DNA of 44,993 nucleotides from Nemertoderma westbladi (lineage: Eukaryota > Xenacoelomorpha > Nemertodermatida > Nemertodermatidae). Below, in pieces: positions 15,001 through 26,779 of the stretch. How positions within the stretch are numbered: the stretch's first letter is position 1; each line of letters starts with the position of its first letter. The position numbers were made by a program, and so were the translations under genes. Location of the stretch: the NCBI GenBank assembly GCA_032718475.1, contig JAUCBJ010002445.1:1-44993 (forward strand), given 5' to 3'. The notes under the pieces are model-generated. The model searched no databases. It was not told the DNA's origin and saw nothing but the letters and a program-made list of their open reading frames with translations.

Positions 15001-18000
15001 CACCACACGGGGTCCGACTCAGTGACTTACCTGTTAGATAAAGTACACCACCCGGGGTCCGACTCAGTGACTTACCTGTTAGATAAAGTACACCACTCGG
15101 GGTCCGACTCAGTGACTTACCTGTTAGATAAAGTACACCACCCGGGGTCCGACTTAGTGACTTACCTGTTACATAAAGTACACCACCCGGGGCCCGACTC
15201 AGTGACTTACCTGTTAGATAAAGTACACCACCCGGGGTCCGACTCAGTGACTTACATGTTACATAAAGTACACCACCCGGGGCCCGACTCAGTGACTTAC
15301 CTGTTAGATAAAGTACACCACCCGGTGCCCGACTCAGCGACTTACCTGTTAGATAAAGTACACCACCCGGGGCCCAACTCCGTGACTTACCTGTTAGATA
15401 AAGTACACCACCCGGGGCCCGACTCAGTGACTTACCTGTTAGATAAAGTACACCACCCGGGGTCCGACTCAGTGACTTACCTGTTAGATAAAGTACACCA
15501 CCCGGGGCCCGACTCAGTGACTTACCTGTTAGATAAAGTACACCATCCGGGGCCCGACTCAGAGACTTACCTGTTAGATAAAGTACACCACCCGGGGTCC
15601 GACTCAGTGACTTACCTGTTAGATAAAGTACACCACCCGGGGCCCGACTCAGTGACTTACCTGTTAGATAAAGTACACCACCCGGGGCCCGACTCAGTGA
15701 CTTACCTGTTAGATAAAGTACACCACCCGGGGCCCGACTCAGTGACTTACCTGTTAGATAAAGTACACCACCCGGGGTCCGACTCAGTGACTTATCTGTT
15801 AGATAAAGTACACCACCCGGGGCCCGACTCAGTGACTTACCTGTTACATAAAGTACACCACCCGGGGTCCGACTCAGTGACTTACCTGTTACATAAAGTA
15901 CACCACCCGGGGCCCGACTCAGTGACTTACCTGTTACATAAAGTACACCACCCGGGGCCCGACTCAGTGACTTACCTGTTAGATAAAGTACACCACCCGG
16001 GGTCCGACTCAGTGACTTACGTCTGTTAGATAAAGTACACCACCCAGGGCCCGACTCCGTGACTTACCTGTTACATAAAGTACACCACCCGGGGTCCGAC
16101 TCAGTGACTTACCTGTTAGATAAAGTACACCACCCGCGGCCCGACTCAGTGACTTACCTGTTAGATAGAGTACACCACCCGGGGTCCGACTCAGTGACTT
16201 ACCTGTTAGATAAAGTACACCACACGGGGCCCGACTCAGTGACTTACCTGTTAGATAAAGTACACCACTCGGGGTCCGACTCAGTGATTTACCTGTTAGA
16301 TAAAGTACACCACCCGGGGCCCGACTCAGTGACTTACCTGTTAGATAAAGTACACCACTCGGGGTCCGACTCAGTGATTTACCTGTTAGATAAAGTACAC
16401 CACCCGGGGCCCGACTCAGTGACTTACCTGTTAGATAAAGTACACCACTCGGGGTCCGACTCAGTGACTTACCTGTTAGATAAAGTACACCACCCGGGGC
16501 CCAACTCAGTGACTTACCTGTTAGATAAAGTACACCACCCGGGGCCCGAATCAGTGACTTACCTGTTAGATAAAGTACACCACCCGGGGCCCGACTCAGT
16601 GACTTACCTGTTAGATAAAGTACACCACCCGGGGTCCGACTCAGTGACTTACCTGTTAGATAAAGTACACCACCCGGGGCCCGACTCATTGACTTACCTG
16701 TTACATAAAGTACACCACCCGGGGCCCGACTCCGTGACTTACCTGTTACATAAATTACACCACCCGGGGCCCGACTCCGTGACTTACCTGTTATATAAAG
16801 TACACCACCCGGGGTCCGACTCATTGACTTACCTGTTAGATAAAGTACACCACCCGGGGTCCGACTCCGTGACTTACCTGTTAGATAAAGTACACCACCC
16901 GGGGCCCGACTCCGTGACTTACCTGTTAGATAAAGTACACCACCCGGGGCCCGACTCAGTGACTTACCTGTTAGATAAAGTACACCACCCGGGGCCCGAC
17001 TCAGTGACTTACCTGTTAGATAAAGTACACCACCCGGGGCCCAACTCAGTGACTTACCTGTTAGATAAAGTACACCACCCGGGGCCCGACTCAGTGACTT
17101 GTACCTGTTAGATAAAGTACACCACACGGGGTCCGACTCAGTGACTTACCTGTTAGATAAAGTACACCACACGGGGTCCGACTCAGTGACTTACCTGTTA
17201 GATAAAGCACACCACCCGGGGTCCGACTCCGTGACTTACCTGTTAGATAAAGTACACCACCCGGGGTCCGACTCAGTGACTTACCTGTTACATAAAGTAC
17301 ACCACCCGGGGCCCGACTTAGTGACTTACCTGTTAGATAAAGTACACCACCCGGAGCCCGACTCAGAGACTTACCTGTTAGATAAAGTACACCACACGGG
17401 GTCCGACTCAGTGACTTACCTGTTAGATAAAGTACACCACCCGGGGTCCGACTCAGTGACTTACCTGTTAGATAAAGTACACCACCCGGGGCCCGACTCC
17501 GTGACTTACCTGTTAGATAAAGTACACCACCCGCAACCGGGGCCCGACTCAGTGACTTACCTGTTAGATAAAGTACACCACACGGGGTCCGACTCAGTGA
17601 CTTACCTGTTAGATAAAGTACACCACCCGGGGTCCGACTCAGTGACTTACCTGTTAGATAAAGTACACCACTCGGGGTCCGACTCAGTGACTTACCTGTT
17701 AGATAAAGTACACCACCCGGGGCCCGACTCCGTGACTTACCTGTTAGATAAAGTACACCACACGGGGTCCGACTCAGTGACTTACCTGTTAGATAAAGTA
17801 CACCACCCGGGGTCCGACTCAGTGACTTACCTGTTAGATAAAGTACACCACTCGGGGTCCGACTCAGTGACTTACCTGTTAGATAAAGTACACCACCCGG
17901 GGTCCGACTTAGTGACTTACCTGTTACATAAAGTACACCACCCGGGGCCCGACTCAGTGACTTACCTGTTAGATAAAGTACACCACCCGGGGTCCGACTC

Positions 18001-21000
18001 AGTGACTTACATGTTACATAAAGTACACCACCCGGGGCCCGACTCAGTGACTTACCTGTTAGATAAAGTACACCACCCGGAGCCCGACTCAGCGACTTAC
18101 CTGTTAGATAAAGTACACCACCTGGGGCCCAACTCCGTGACTTACCTGTTAGATAAAGTACACCACCCGGGGCCCGACTCAGTGACTTACCTGTTAGATA
18201 AAGTACACCACCCGGGGTCCGACTCAGTGACTTACCTGTTAGATAAAGTACACCACCCGGGGCCCGACTCAGTGACTTACCTGTTAGATAAAGTACACCA
18301 CCCGGGGTCCGACTCAGTGACTTACCTGTTAGATAAAGTACACCACCCGGGGCCCGACTCAGTGACTTACCTGTTAGATAAAGTACACCATCCGGGGCCC
18401 GACTCAGAGACTTACCTGTTAGATAAAGTACACCACCCGGGGTCCGACTCAGTGACTTACCTGTTAGATAAAGTACACCACCCGGGGCCCGACTCAGTGA
18501 CTTACCTGTTAGATAAAGTACACCACCCGGGGCCCGACTCAGTGACTTACCTGTTAGATAAAGTACACCACCCGGGGCCCGACTCAGTGACTTACCTGTT
18601 AGATAAAGTACACCACCCGGGGTCCGACTCAGTGACTTATCTGTTAGATAAAGTACACCACCCGGGGCCCGACTCAGTGACTTACCTGTTACATAAAGTA
18701 CACCACCCGGGGTCCGACTCAGTGACTTACCTGTTACATAAAGTACACCACCCGGGGCCCGACTCAGTGACTTACCTGTTACATAAAGTACACCACCCGG
18801 GGCCCGACTCAGTGACTTACCTGTTAGATAAAGTACACCACCCGGGGTCCGACTCAGTGACTTACGTCTGTTAGATAAAGTACACCACCCAGGGCCCGAC
18901 TCCGTGACTTACCTGTTACATAAAGTACACCACCCGGGGTCCGACTCAGTGACTTACCTGTTAGATAAAGTACACCACCCGCGGCCCGACTCAGTGACTT
19001 ACCTGTTAGATAGAGTACACCACCCGGGGTCCGACTCAGTGACTTACCTGTTAGATAAAGTACACCACACGGGGCCCGACTCAGTGACTTACCTGTTAGA
19101 TAAAGTACACCACTCAGGGTCCGACTCAGTGATTTACCTGTTAGATAGAGTACACCACCCGGGGTCCGACTCAGTGACTTACCTGTTACATAAAGTACAC
19201 CACCCGGGGTCCGACTCAGTGACTTACCTGTTAGATAAAGTACACCACCCGCGGCCCGACTCAGTGACTTACCTGTTAGATAGAGTACACCACCCGGGGT
19301 CCGACTCAGTGACTTACCTGTTAGATAAAGTACACCACACGGGGCCCGACTCAGTGACTTACCTGTTAGATAAAGTACACCACTCGGGGTCCGACTCAGT
19401 GATTTACCTGTTAGATAAAGTACACCACCCGGGGCCCGACTCAGTGACTTACCTGTTAGATAAAGTACACCACTCGGGGTCCGACTCAGTGATTTACCTG
19501 TTAGATAAAGTACACCACCCGGGGCCCGACTCAGTGACTTACCTGTTAGATAAAGTACACCACTCGGGGTCCGACTCAGTGATTTACCTGTTAGATAAAG
19601 TACACCACCCGGGGCCCGACTCAGTGACTTACCTGTTAGATAAAGTACACCACCCGGGGCCCAACTCAGTGACTTACCTGTTAGATAAAGTACACCACCC
19701 GGGGCCCGAATCAGTGACTTACCTGTTAGATAAAGTACACCACCCGGGGCCCGACTCAGTGACTTACCTGTTAGATAAAGTACACCACCCGGGGTCCGAC
19801 TCAGTGACTTACCTGTTAGATAAAGTACACCACCCGGGGCCCGACTCATTGACTTACCTGTTACATAAAGTACACCACCCGGGGCCCGACTCCGTGACTT
19901 ACCTGTTACATAAATTACACCACCCGGGGCCCGACTCCGTGACTTACCTGTTATATAAAGTACACCACCCGGGGTCCGACTCATTGACTTACCTGTTAGA
20001 TAAAGTACACCACCCGGGGTCCGACTCCGTGACTTACCTGTTAGATAAAGTACACCACCCGGGGCCCGACTCCGTGACTTACCTGTTAGATAAAGTACAC
20101 CACCCGGGGCCCGACTCAGTGACTTACCTGTTAGATAAAGTACACCACCCGGGGCCCGACTCAGTGACTTACCTGTTAGATAAAGTACACCACCCGGGGC
20201 CCAACTCAGTGACTTACCTGTTAGATAAAGTACACCACCCGGGGCCCGACTCAGTGACTTGTACCTGTTAGATAAAGTACACCACACGGGGTCCGACTCA
20301 GTGACTTACCTGTTAGATAAAGTACACCACACGGGGTCCGACTCAGTGACTTACCTGTTAGATAAAGCACACCACCCGGGGTCCGACTCCGTGACTTACC
20401 TGTTAGATAAAGTACACCACCCGGAGCCCGACTCAGAGACTTACCTGTTAGATAAAGTACACCACACGGGGTCCGACTCAGTGACTTACCTGTTAGATAA
20501 AGTACACCACCCGGGGTCCGACTCAGTGACTTACCTGTTAGATAAAGTACACCACCCGGGGCCCGACTCCGTGACTTACCTGTTAGATAAAGTACACCAC
20601 CCGCAACCGGGGCCCGACTCAGTGACTTACCTGTTAGATAAAGTACACCACACGGGGTCCGACTCAGTGACTTACCTGTTAGATAAAGTACACCACCCGG
20701 GGTCCGACTCAGTGACTTACCTGTTAGATAAAGTACACCACTCGGGGTCCGACTCAGTGACTTACCTGTTAGATAAAGTACACCACCCGGGGCCCGACTC
20801 CGTGACTTACCTGTTAGATAAAGTACACCACACGGGGTCCGACTCAGTGACTTACCTGTTAGATAAAGTACACCACCCGGGGTCCGACTCAGTGACTTAC
20901 CTGTTAGATAAAGTACACCACTCGGGGTCCGACTCAGTGACTTACCTGTTAGATAAAGTACACCACCCGGGGTCCGACTTAGTGACTTACCTGTTACATA

Positions 21001-24000
21001 AAGTACACCACCCGGGGCCCGACTCAGTGACTTACCTGTTAGATAAAGTACACCACCCGGGGTCCGACTCAGTGACTTACATGTTACATAAAGTACACCA
21101 CCCGGGGCCCGACTCAGTGACTTACCTGTTAGATAAAGTACACCACCCGGAGCCCGACTCAGCGACTTACCTGTTAGATAAAGTACACCACCTGGGGCCC
21201 AACTCCGTGACTTACCTGTTAGATAAAGTACACCACCCGGGGCCCGACTCAGTGACTTACCTGTTAGATAAAGTACACCACCCGGGGTCCGACTCAGTGA
21301 CTTACCTGTTAGATAAAGTACACCACCCGGGGCCCGACTCAGTGACTTACCTGTTAGATAAAGTACACCATCCGGGGCCCGACTCAGAGACTTACCTGTT
21401 AGATAAAGTACACCACCCGGGGTCCGACTCAGTGACTTACCTGTTAGATAAAGTACACCACCCGGGGCCCGACTCAGTGACTTACCTGTTAGATAAAGTA
21501 CACCACCCGGGGCCCGACTCAGTGACTTACCTGTTAGATAAAGTACACCACCCGGGGCCCGACTCAGTGACTTACCTGTTAGATAAAGTACACCACCCGG
21601 GGTCCGACTCAGTGACTTATCTGTTAGATAAAGTACACCACCCGGGGCCCGACTCAGTGACTTACCTGTTACATAAAGTACACCACCCGGGGTCCGACTC
21701 AGTGACTTACCTGTTACATAAAGTACACCACCCGGGGCCCGACTCAGTGACTTACCTGTTACATAAAGTACACCACCCGGGGCCCGACTCAGTGACTTAC
21801 CTGTTAGATAAAGTACACCACCCGGGGTCCGACTCAGTGACTTACGTCTGTTAGATAAAGTACACCACCCAGGGCCCGACTCCTTGACTTACCTGTTACA
21901 TAAAGTACACCACCCGGGGTCCGACTCAGTGACTTACCTGTTAGATAAAGTACACCACCCGCGGCCCGACTCAGTGACTTACCTGTTAGATAGAGTACAC
22001 CACCCGGGGTCCGACTCAGTGACTTACCTGTTAGATAAAGTACACCACACGGGGCCCGACTCAGTGACTTACCTGTTAGATAAAGCACAACACTCGGGGT
22101 CCGACTCAGTGATTTACCTGTTAGATAAAGTACACCACCCGGGGCCCGACTCAGTGACTTACCTGTTAGATAAAGTACACCACTCGGGGTCCGACTCAGT
22201 GATTTACCTGTTAGATAAAGTACACCACCCGGGGCCCGACTCAGTGATTTACCTGTTAGATAAAGTACACCACCCGGGGCCCGACTCAGTGACTTACCTG
22301 TTAGATAAAGTACACCACTCGGGGTCCGACTCAGTGATTTACCTGTTAGATAAAGTACACCACCCGGGGCCCGACTCAGTGACTTACCTGTTAGATAAAG
22401 TACACCACTCGGGGTCCGACTCAGTGATTTACCTGTTAGATAAAGTACACCACCCGGGGCCCGACTCAGTGACTTACCTGTTAGATAAAGTACACCACCC
22501 GGGGCCCAACTCAGTGACTTACCTGTTAGATAAAGTACACCACCCGGGGCCCGAATCAGTGACTTACCTGTTAGATAAAGTACACCACCCGGGGCCCGAC
22601 TCAGTGACTTACCTGTTAGATAAAGTACACCACCCGGGGTCCGACTCAGTGACTTACCTGTTAGATAAAGTACACCACCCGGGGCCCGACTCATTGACTT
22701 ACCTGTTACATAAAGTACACCACCCGGGGCCCGACTCCGTGACTTACCTGTTACATAAATTACACCACCCGGGGCCCGACTCCGTGACTTACCTGTTATA
22801 TAAAGTACACCACCCGGGGTCCGACTCATTGACTTACCTGTTAGATAAAGTACACCACCCGGGGTCCGACTCCGTGACTTACCTGTTAGATAAAGTACAC
22901 CACCCGGGGCCCGACTCCGTGACTTACCTGTTAGATAAAGTACACCACCCGGAGCCCGACTCAGTGACTTACCAGTTAGATAAAGTACACCACCCGGGGC
23001 CCGACTCAGTGACTTACCTGTTAGATAAAGTACACCACCCGGGGCCCAACTCAGTGACTTACCTGTTAGATAAAGTACACCACCCGGGGCCCGACTCAGT
23101 GACTTGTACCTGTTAGATAAAGTACACCACACGGGGTCCGACTCAGTGACTTACCTGTTAGATAAAGTACACCACACGGGGTCCGACTCAGTGACTTACC
23201 TGTTAGATAAAGCACACCACCCGGGGTCCGACTCCGTGACTTACCTGTTAGATAAAGTACACCACCCGGGGTCCGACTCAGTGACTTACCTGTTACATAA
23301 ACTACACCACCCGGGGCCCGACTTAGTGACTTACCTGTTAGATAAAGTACACCACCCGGAGCCCGACTCAGAGACTTACCTGTTAGATAAAGTACACCAC
23401 ACGGGGTCCGACTCAGTGACTTACCTGTTAGATAAAGTACACCACCCGGGGTCCGACTCAGTGACTTACCTGTTAGATAAAGTACACCACCCGGGGCCCG
23501 ACTCCGTGACTTACCTGTTAGATAAAGTACACCACCCGCAACCGGGGCCCGACTCAGTGACTTACCTGTTAGATAAAGTACACCACACGGGGTCCGACTC
23601 AGTGACTTACCTGTTAGATAAAGTACACCACCCGGGGTCCGACTCAGTGACTTACCTGTTAGATAAAGTACACCACTCGGGGTCCGACTCAGTGACTTAC
23701 CTGTTAGATAAAGTACACCACCCGGGGCCCGACTCCGTGACTTACCTGTTAGATAAAGTACACCACACGGGGTCCGACTCAGTGACTTACCTGTTAGATA
23801 AAGTACACCACCCGGGGTCCGACTCAGTGACTTACCTGTTAGATAAAGTACACCACTCGGGGTCCGACTCAGTGACTTACCTGTTAGATAAAGTACACCA
23901 CCCGGGGTCCGACTTAGTGACTTACCTGTTACATAAAGTACACCACCCGGGGCCCGACTCAGTGACTTACCTGTTAGATAAAGTACACCACCCGGGGTCC

Positions 24001-26666
24001 GACTCAGTGACTTACATGTTACATAAAGTACACCACCCGGGGCCCGACTCAGTGACTTACCTGTTAGATAAAGTACACCACCCGGAGCCCGACTCAGCGA
24101 CTTACCTGTTAGATAAAGTACACCACCTGGGGCCCAACTCCGTGACTTACCTGTTAGATAAAGTACACCACCCGGGGCCCGACTCAGTGACTTACCTGTT
24201 AGATAAAGTACACCACCCGGGGTCCGACTCAGTGACTTACCTGTTAGATAAAGTACACCACCCGGGGCCCGACTCAGTGACTTACCTGTTAGATAAAGTA
24301 CACCATCCGGGGCCCGACTCAGAGACTTACCTGTTAGATAAAGTACACCACCCGGGGTCCGACTCAGTGACTTACCTGTTAGATAAAGTACACCACCCGG
24401 GGCCCGACTCAGTGACTTACCTGTTAGATAAAGTACACCACCCGGGGCCCGACTCAGTGACTTACCTGTTAGATAAAGTACACCACCCGGGGCCCGACTC
24501 AGTGACTTACCTGTTAGATAAAGTACACCACCCGGGGTCCGACTCAGTGACTTATCTGTTAGATAAAGTACACCACCCGGGGCCCGACTCAGTGACTTAC
24601 CTGTTACATAAAGTACACCACCCGGGGTCCGACTCAGTGACTTACCTGTTACATAAAGTACACCACCCGGGGCCCGACTCAGTGACTTACCTGTTACATA
24701 AAGTACACCACCCGGGGCCCGACTCAGTGACTTACCTGTTAGATAAAGTACACCACCCGGGGTCCGACTCAGTGACTTACGTCTGTTAGATAAAGTACAC
24801 CACCCAGGGCCCGACTCCGTGACTTACCTGTTACATAAAGTACACCACCCGGGGTCCGACTCAGTGACTTACCTGTTAGATAAAGTACACCACCCGCGGC
24901 CCGACTCAGTGACTTACCTGTTAGATAGAGTACACCACCCGGGGTCCGACTCAGTGACTTACCTGTTAGATAAAGTACACCACACGGGGCCCGACTCAGT
25001 GACTTACCTGTTAGATAAAGCACACCACTCGGGGTCCGACTCAGTGATTTACCTGTTAGATAAAGTACACCACCCGGGGCCCGACTCAGTGACTTACCTG
25101 TTAGATAAAGTACACCACTCGGGGTCCGACTCAGTGATTTACCTGTTAGATAAAGTACACCACCCGGGGCCCGACTCAGTGACTTACCTGTTAGATAAAG
25201 TACACCACTCGGGGTCCGACTCAGTGACTTACCTGTTAGATAAAGTACACCACCCGGGGCCCGACTCAGTGACTTACCTGTTAGATAAAGTACACCACCC
25301 GGGGCCCAACTCAGTGACTTACCTGTTAGATAAAGTACACCACCCGGGGCCCGACTCAGTGACTTACCTGTTAGATAAAGTACACCACTCGGGGTCCGAC
25401 TCAGTGATTTACCTGTTAGATAAAGTACACCACCCGGGGCCCGACTCAGTGACTTACCTGTTAGATAAAGTACACCACTCGGGGTCCGACTCAGTGATTT
25501 ACCTGTTAGATAAAGTACACCACCCGGGGCCCGACTCAGTGACTTACCTGTTAGATAAAGTACACCACCCGGGGCCCAACTCAGTGACTTACCTGTTAGA
25601 TAAAGTACACCACCCGGGGCCCGAATCAGTGACTTACCTGTTAGATAAAGTACACCACCCGGGGCCCGACTCAGTGACTTACCTGTTAGATAAAGTACAC
25701 CACCCGGGGTCCGACTCAGTGACTTACCTGTTAGATAAAGTACACCACCCGGGGCCCGACTCATTGACTTACCTGTTACATAAAGTACACCACCCGGGGC
25801 CCGACTCCGTGACTTACCTGTTACATAAATTACACCACCCGGGGCCCGACTCCGTGACTTACCTGTTATATAAAGTACACCACCCGGGGTCCGACTCATT
25901 GACTTACCTGTTAGATAAAGTACACCACCCGGGGTCCGACTCCGTGACTTACCTGTTAGATAAAGTACACCACCCGGGGCCCGACTCCGTGACTTACCTG
26001 TTAGATAAAGTACACCACCCGGGGCCCGACTCAGTGACTTACCTGTTAGATAAAGTACACCACCCGGGGCCCGACTCAGTGACTTACCTGTTAGATAAAG
26101 TACACCACCCGGGGCCCAACTCAGTGACTTACCTGTTAGATAAAGTACACCACCCGGGGCCCGACTCAGTGACTTGTACCTGTTAGATAAAGTACACCAC
26201 ACGGGGTCCGACTCAGTGACTTACCTGTTGGATAAAGTACACCACACGGGGTCCGACTCAGTGACTTACCTGTTAGATAAAGCACACCACCCGGGGTCCG
26301 ACTCCGTGACTTACCTGTTAGATAAAGTACACCACCCGGGGTCCGACTCAGTGACTTACCTGTTAGATAAAGCACACCACCCGGGGTCCGACTCCGTGAC
26401 TTACCTGTTAGATAAAGTACACCACCCGGGGTCCGACTCAGTGACTTACCTGTTACATAAAGTACACCACCCGGGGCCCGACTCAGTGACTTACCTGTTA
26501 GATAAAGTACACCACCCGGGGCCCGACTCAGCGACTTACCTGTTAGATAAAGTACACCACCCGGGGCCCGACTTAGTGACTTACCTGTTAGATAAAGTAC
26601 ACCACCCGGAGCCCGACTCAGACTTACCTGTTAGATAAAGTACACCACCCGGGGCCCGACTCCGTG

Positions 26667-26675
26667 ACTTACCTG
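26667..26675 (-). promoter_or_regulatory. 5' splice site of plexin exon 4
   Basis: On the minus strand this reads CAG|GTAAGT, the full nine-base metazoan consensus and a complete complement to the U1 snRNA 5' end. It is the first of about 590 near-identical sites met by the transcript. Its choice as the true donor rests on the PSI frame and on the stop codon created by reading through it. Confidence 0.85.
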
Positions 26676-26779
26676 TTAGATAAAGTACACCACCCGCAAC
26701 CGGGGCCCGACTCAGACAAACACCTGCCGCAACTACCATCGTAATCGCCAACACAGTTAACCACCTTCAGTTTATTGAC
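26673..26779 (-). CDS. Plexin, coding exon 4 (start of PSI domain); source of the 45-bp array
   Basis: This exon has 107 nt: 35 codons plus two bases (phase 2 at its end). The acceptor is TTTATTTCATTCAG|GTC and the donor CTAACAG|GTAAGT. The translation starts VNKLKVVNCVGDYDG, continues SCGRCLSESGP and ends GCGWCTLSN(R). This is the plexin PSI signature: C-x8-C-x2-C followed by CGWC. Joined to exon 3 it reads DYT-VNKLKVVNC with no gap. The last 41 nt (from GAGTCGGGC to CTAACAG) and the next 10 nt of intron are the template of the tandem array that fills intron 4. The exon itself is the 51-bp version and keeps the GGTTGC bases that most array units lack. If the donor is skipped, the frame reads AGG TAA and stops at once. 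The remaining PSI cysteines must come from an exon left of the window. Confidence 0.93.

Larger units (their letters stand above)
1..26715. repeat. Giant 45-bp minisatellite derived from the plexin exon 4/intron 4 boundary (about 590 copies)
   Basis: The array is unbroken from the left edge to 26715 and overlaps the last 43 bp of plexin exon 4. On the + strand a unit starts ACTTACCTGTTAGATAAAG, continues TACACCACCCGGGG and ends CCCGACTCAGTG. On the plexin strand it comprises 35 nt of exon end, then GTAAGTCACT of intron. Dividing the length, corrected for odd-length units, gives about 592 units. Recurrent single-base variants are few: TTAGATA/TTACATA, CACCCG/CACTCG/CACACG, GGGGCCC/GGGGTCC, CGACTC/CGGCTC and CTCAG/CTCCG. 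Rare variants hit the donor core: GATTTACC (GTAAAT), CTTATCTG, CTTACATG. A few units have other lengths: 51 bp, 47 bp and one of 43 bp near 26600-26640. The array fills all of intron 4 that is visible and continues off the left edge. No gene other than the exon 4 tail is supported inside it. Confidence 0.97.
8331..26715. repeat. Exon-proximal zone of the 45-bp array with higher-order repeats of about 2.6-3.2 kb
   Basis: Two rare 2-bp insertions mark the period. The form CTTACGTCTGTTAG occurs near 8331, 10460, 13440, 16019, 18864, 21844 and 24779 (steps of 2129, 2980, 2579, 2845, 2980 and 2935). The form CTTGTACCTGTTAG occurs near 11587, 17101, 20261, 23106 and 26176. Between these marks the order of unit variants repeats almost exactly. 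The 13440-16019 block lacks the second mark and its later half matches the 8.5-10.4 kb block, so it looks like a chimera made by unequal exchange. Most units carry TTAGATA, as exon 4 does. Confidence 0.9.

Noticed and set aside
1-26715. CRISPR array or bacterial repeat locus
   Set aside because: The repeats are head-to-tail with no unique spacers, no cas genes are present, and the locus is a spliced animal gene.
1-26715. Centromeric or telomeric satellite
   Set aside because: The higher-order organisation resembles satellite DNA, but the unit is explained fully by the adjacent plexin exon boundary, and the array lies within a gene. A wider role elsewhere in the genome cannot be excluded from this window.
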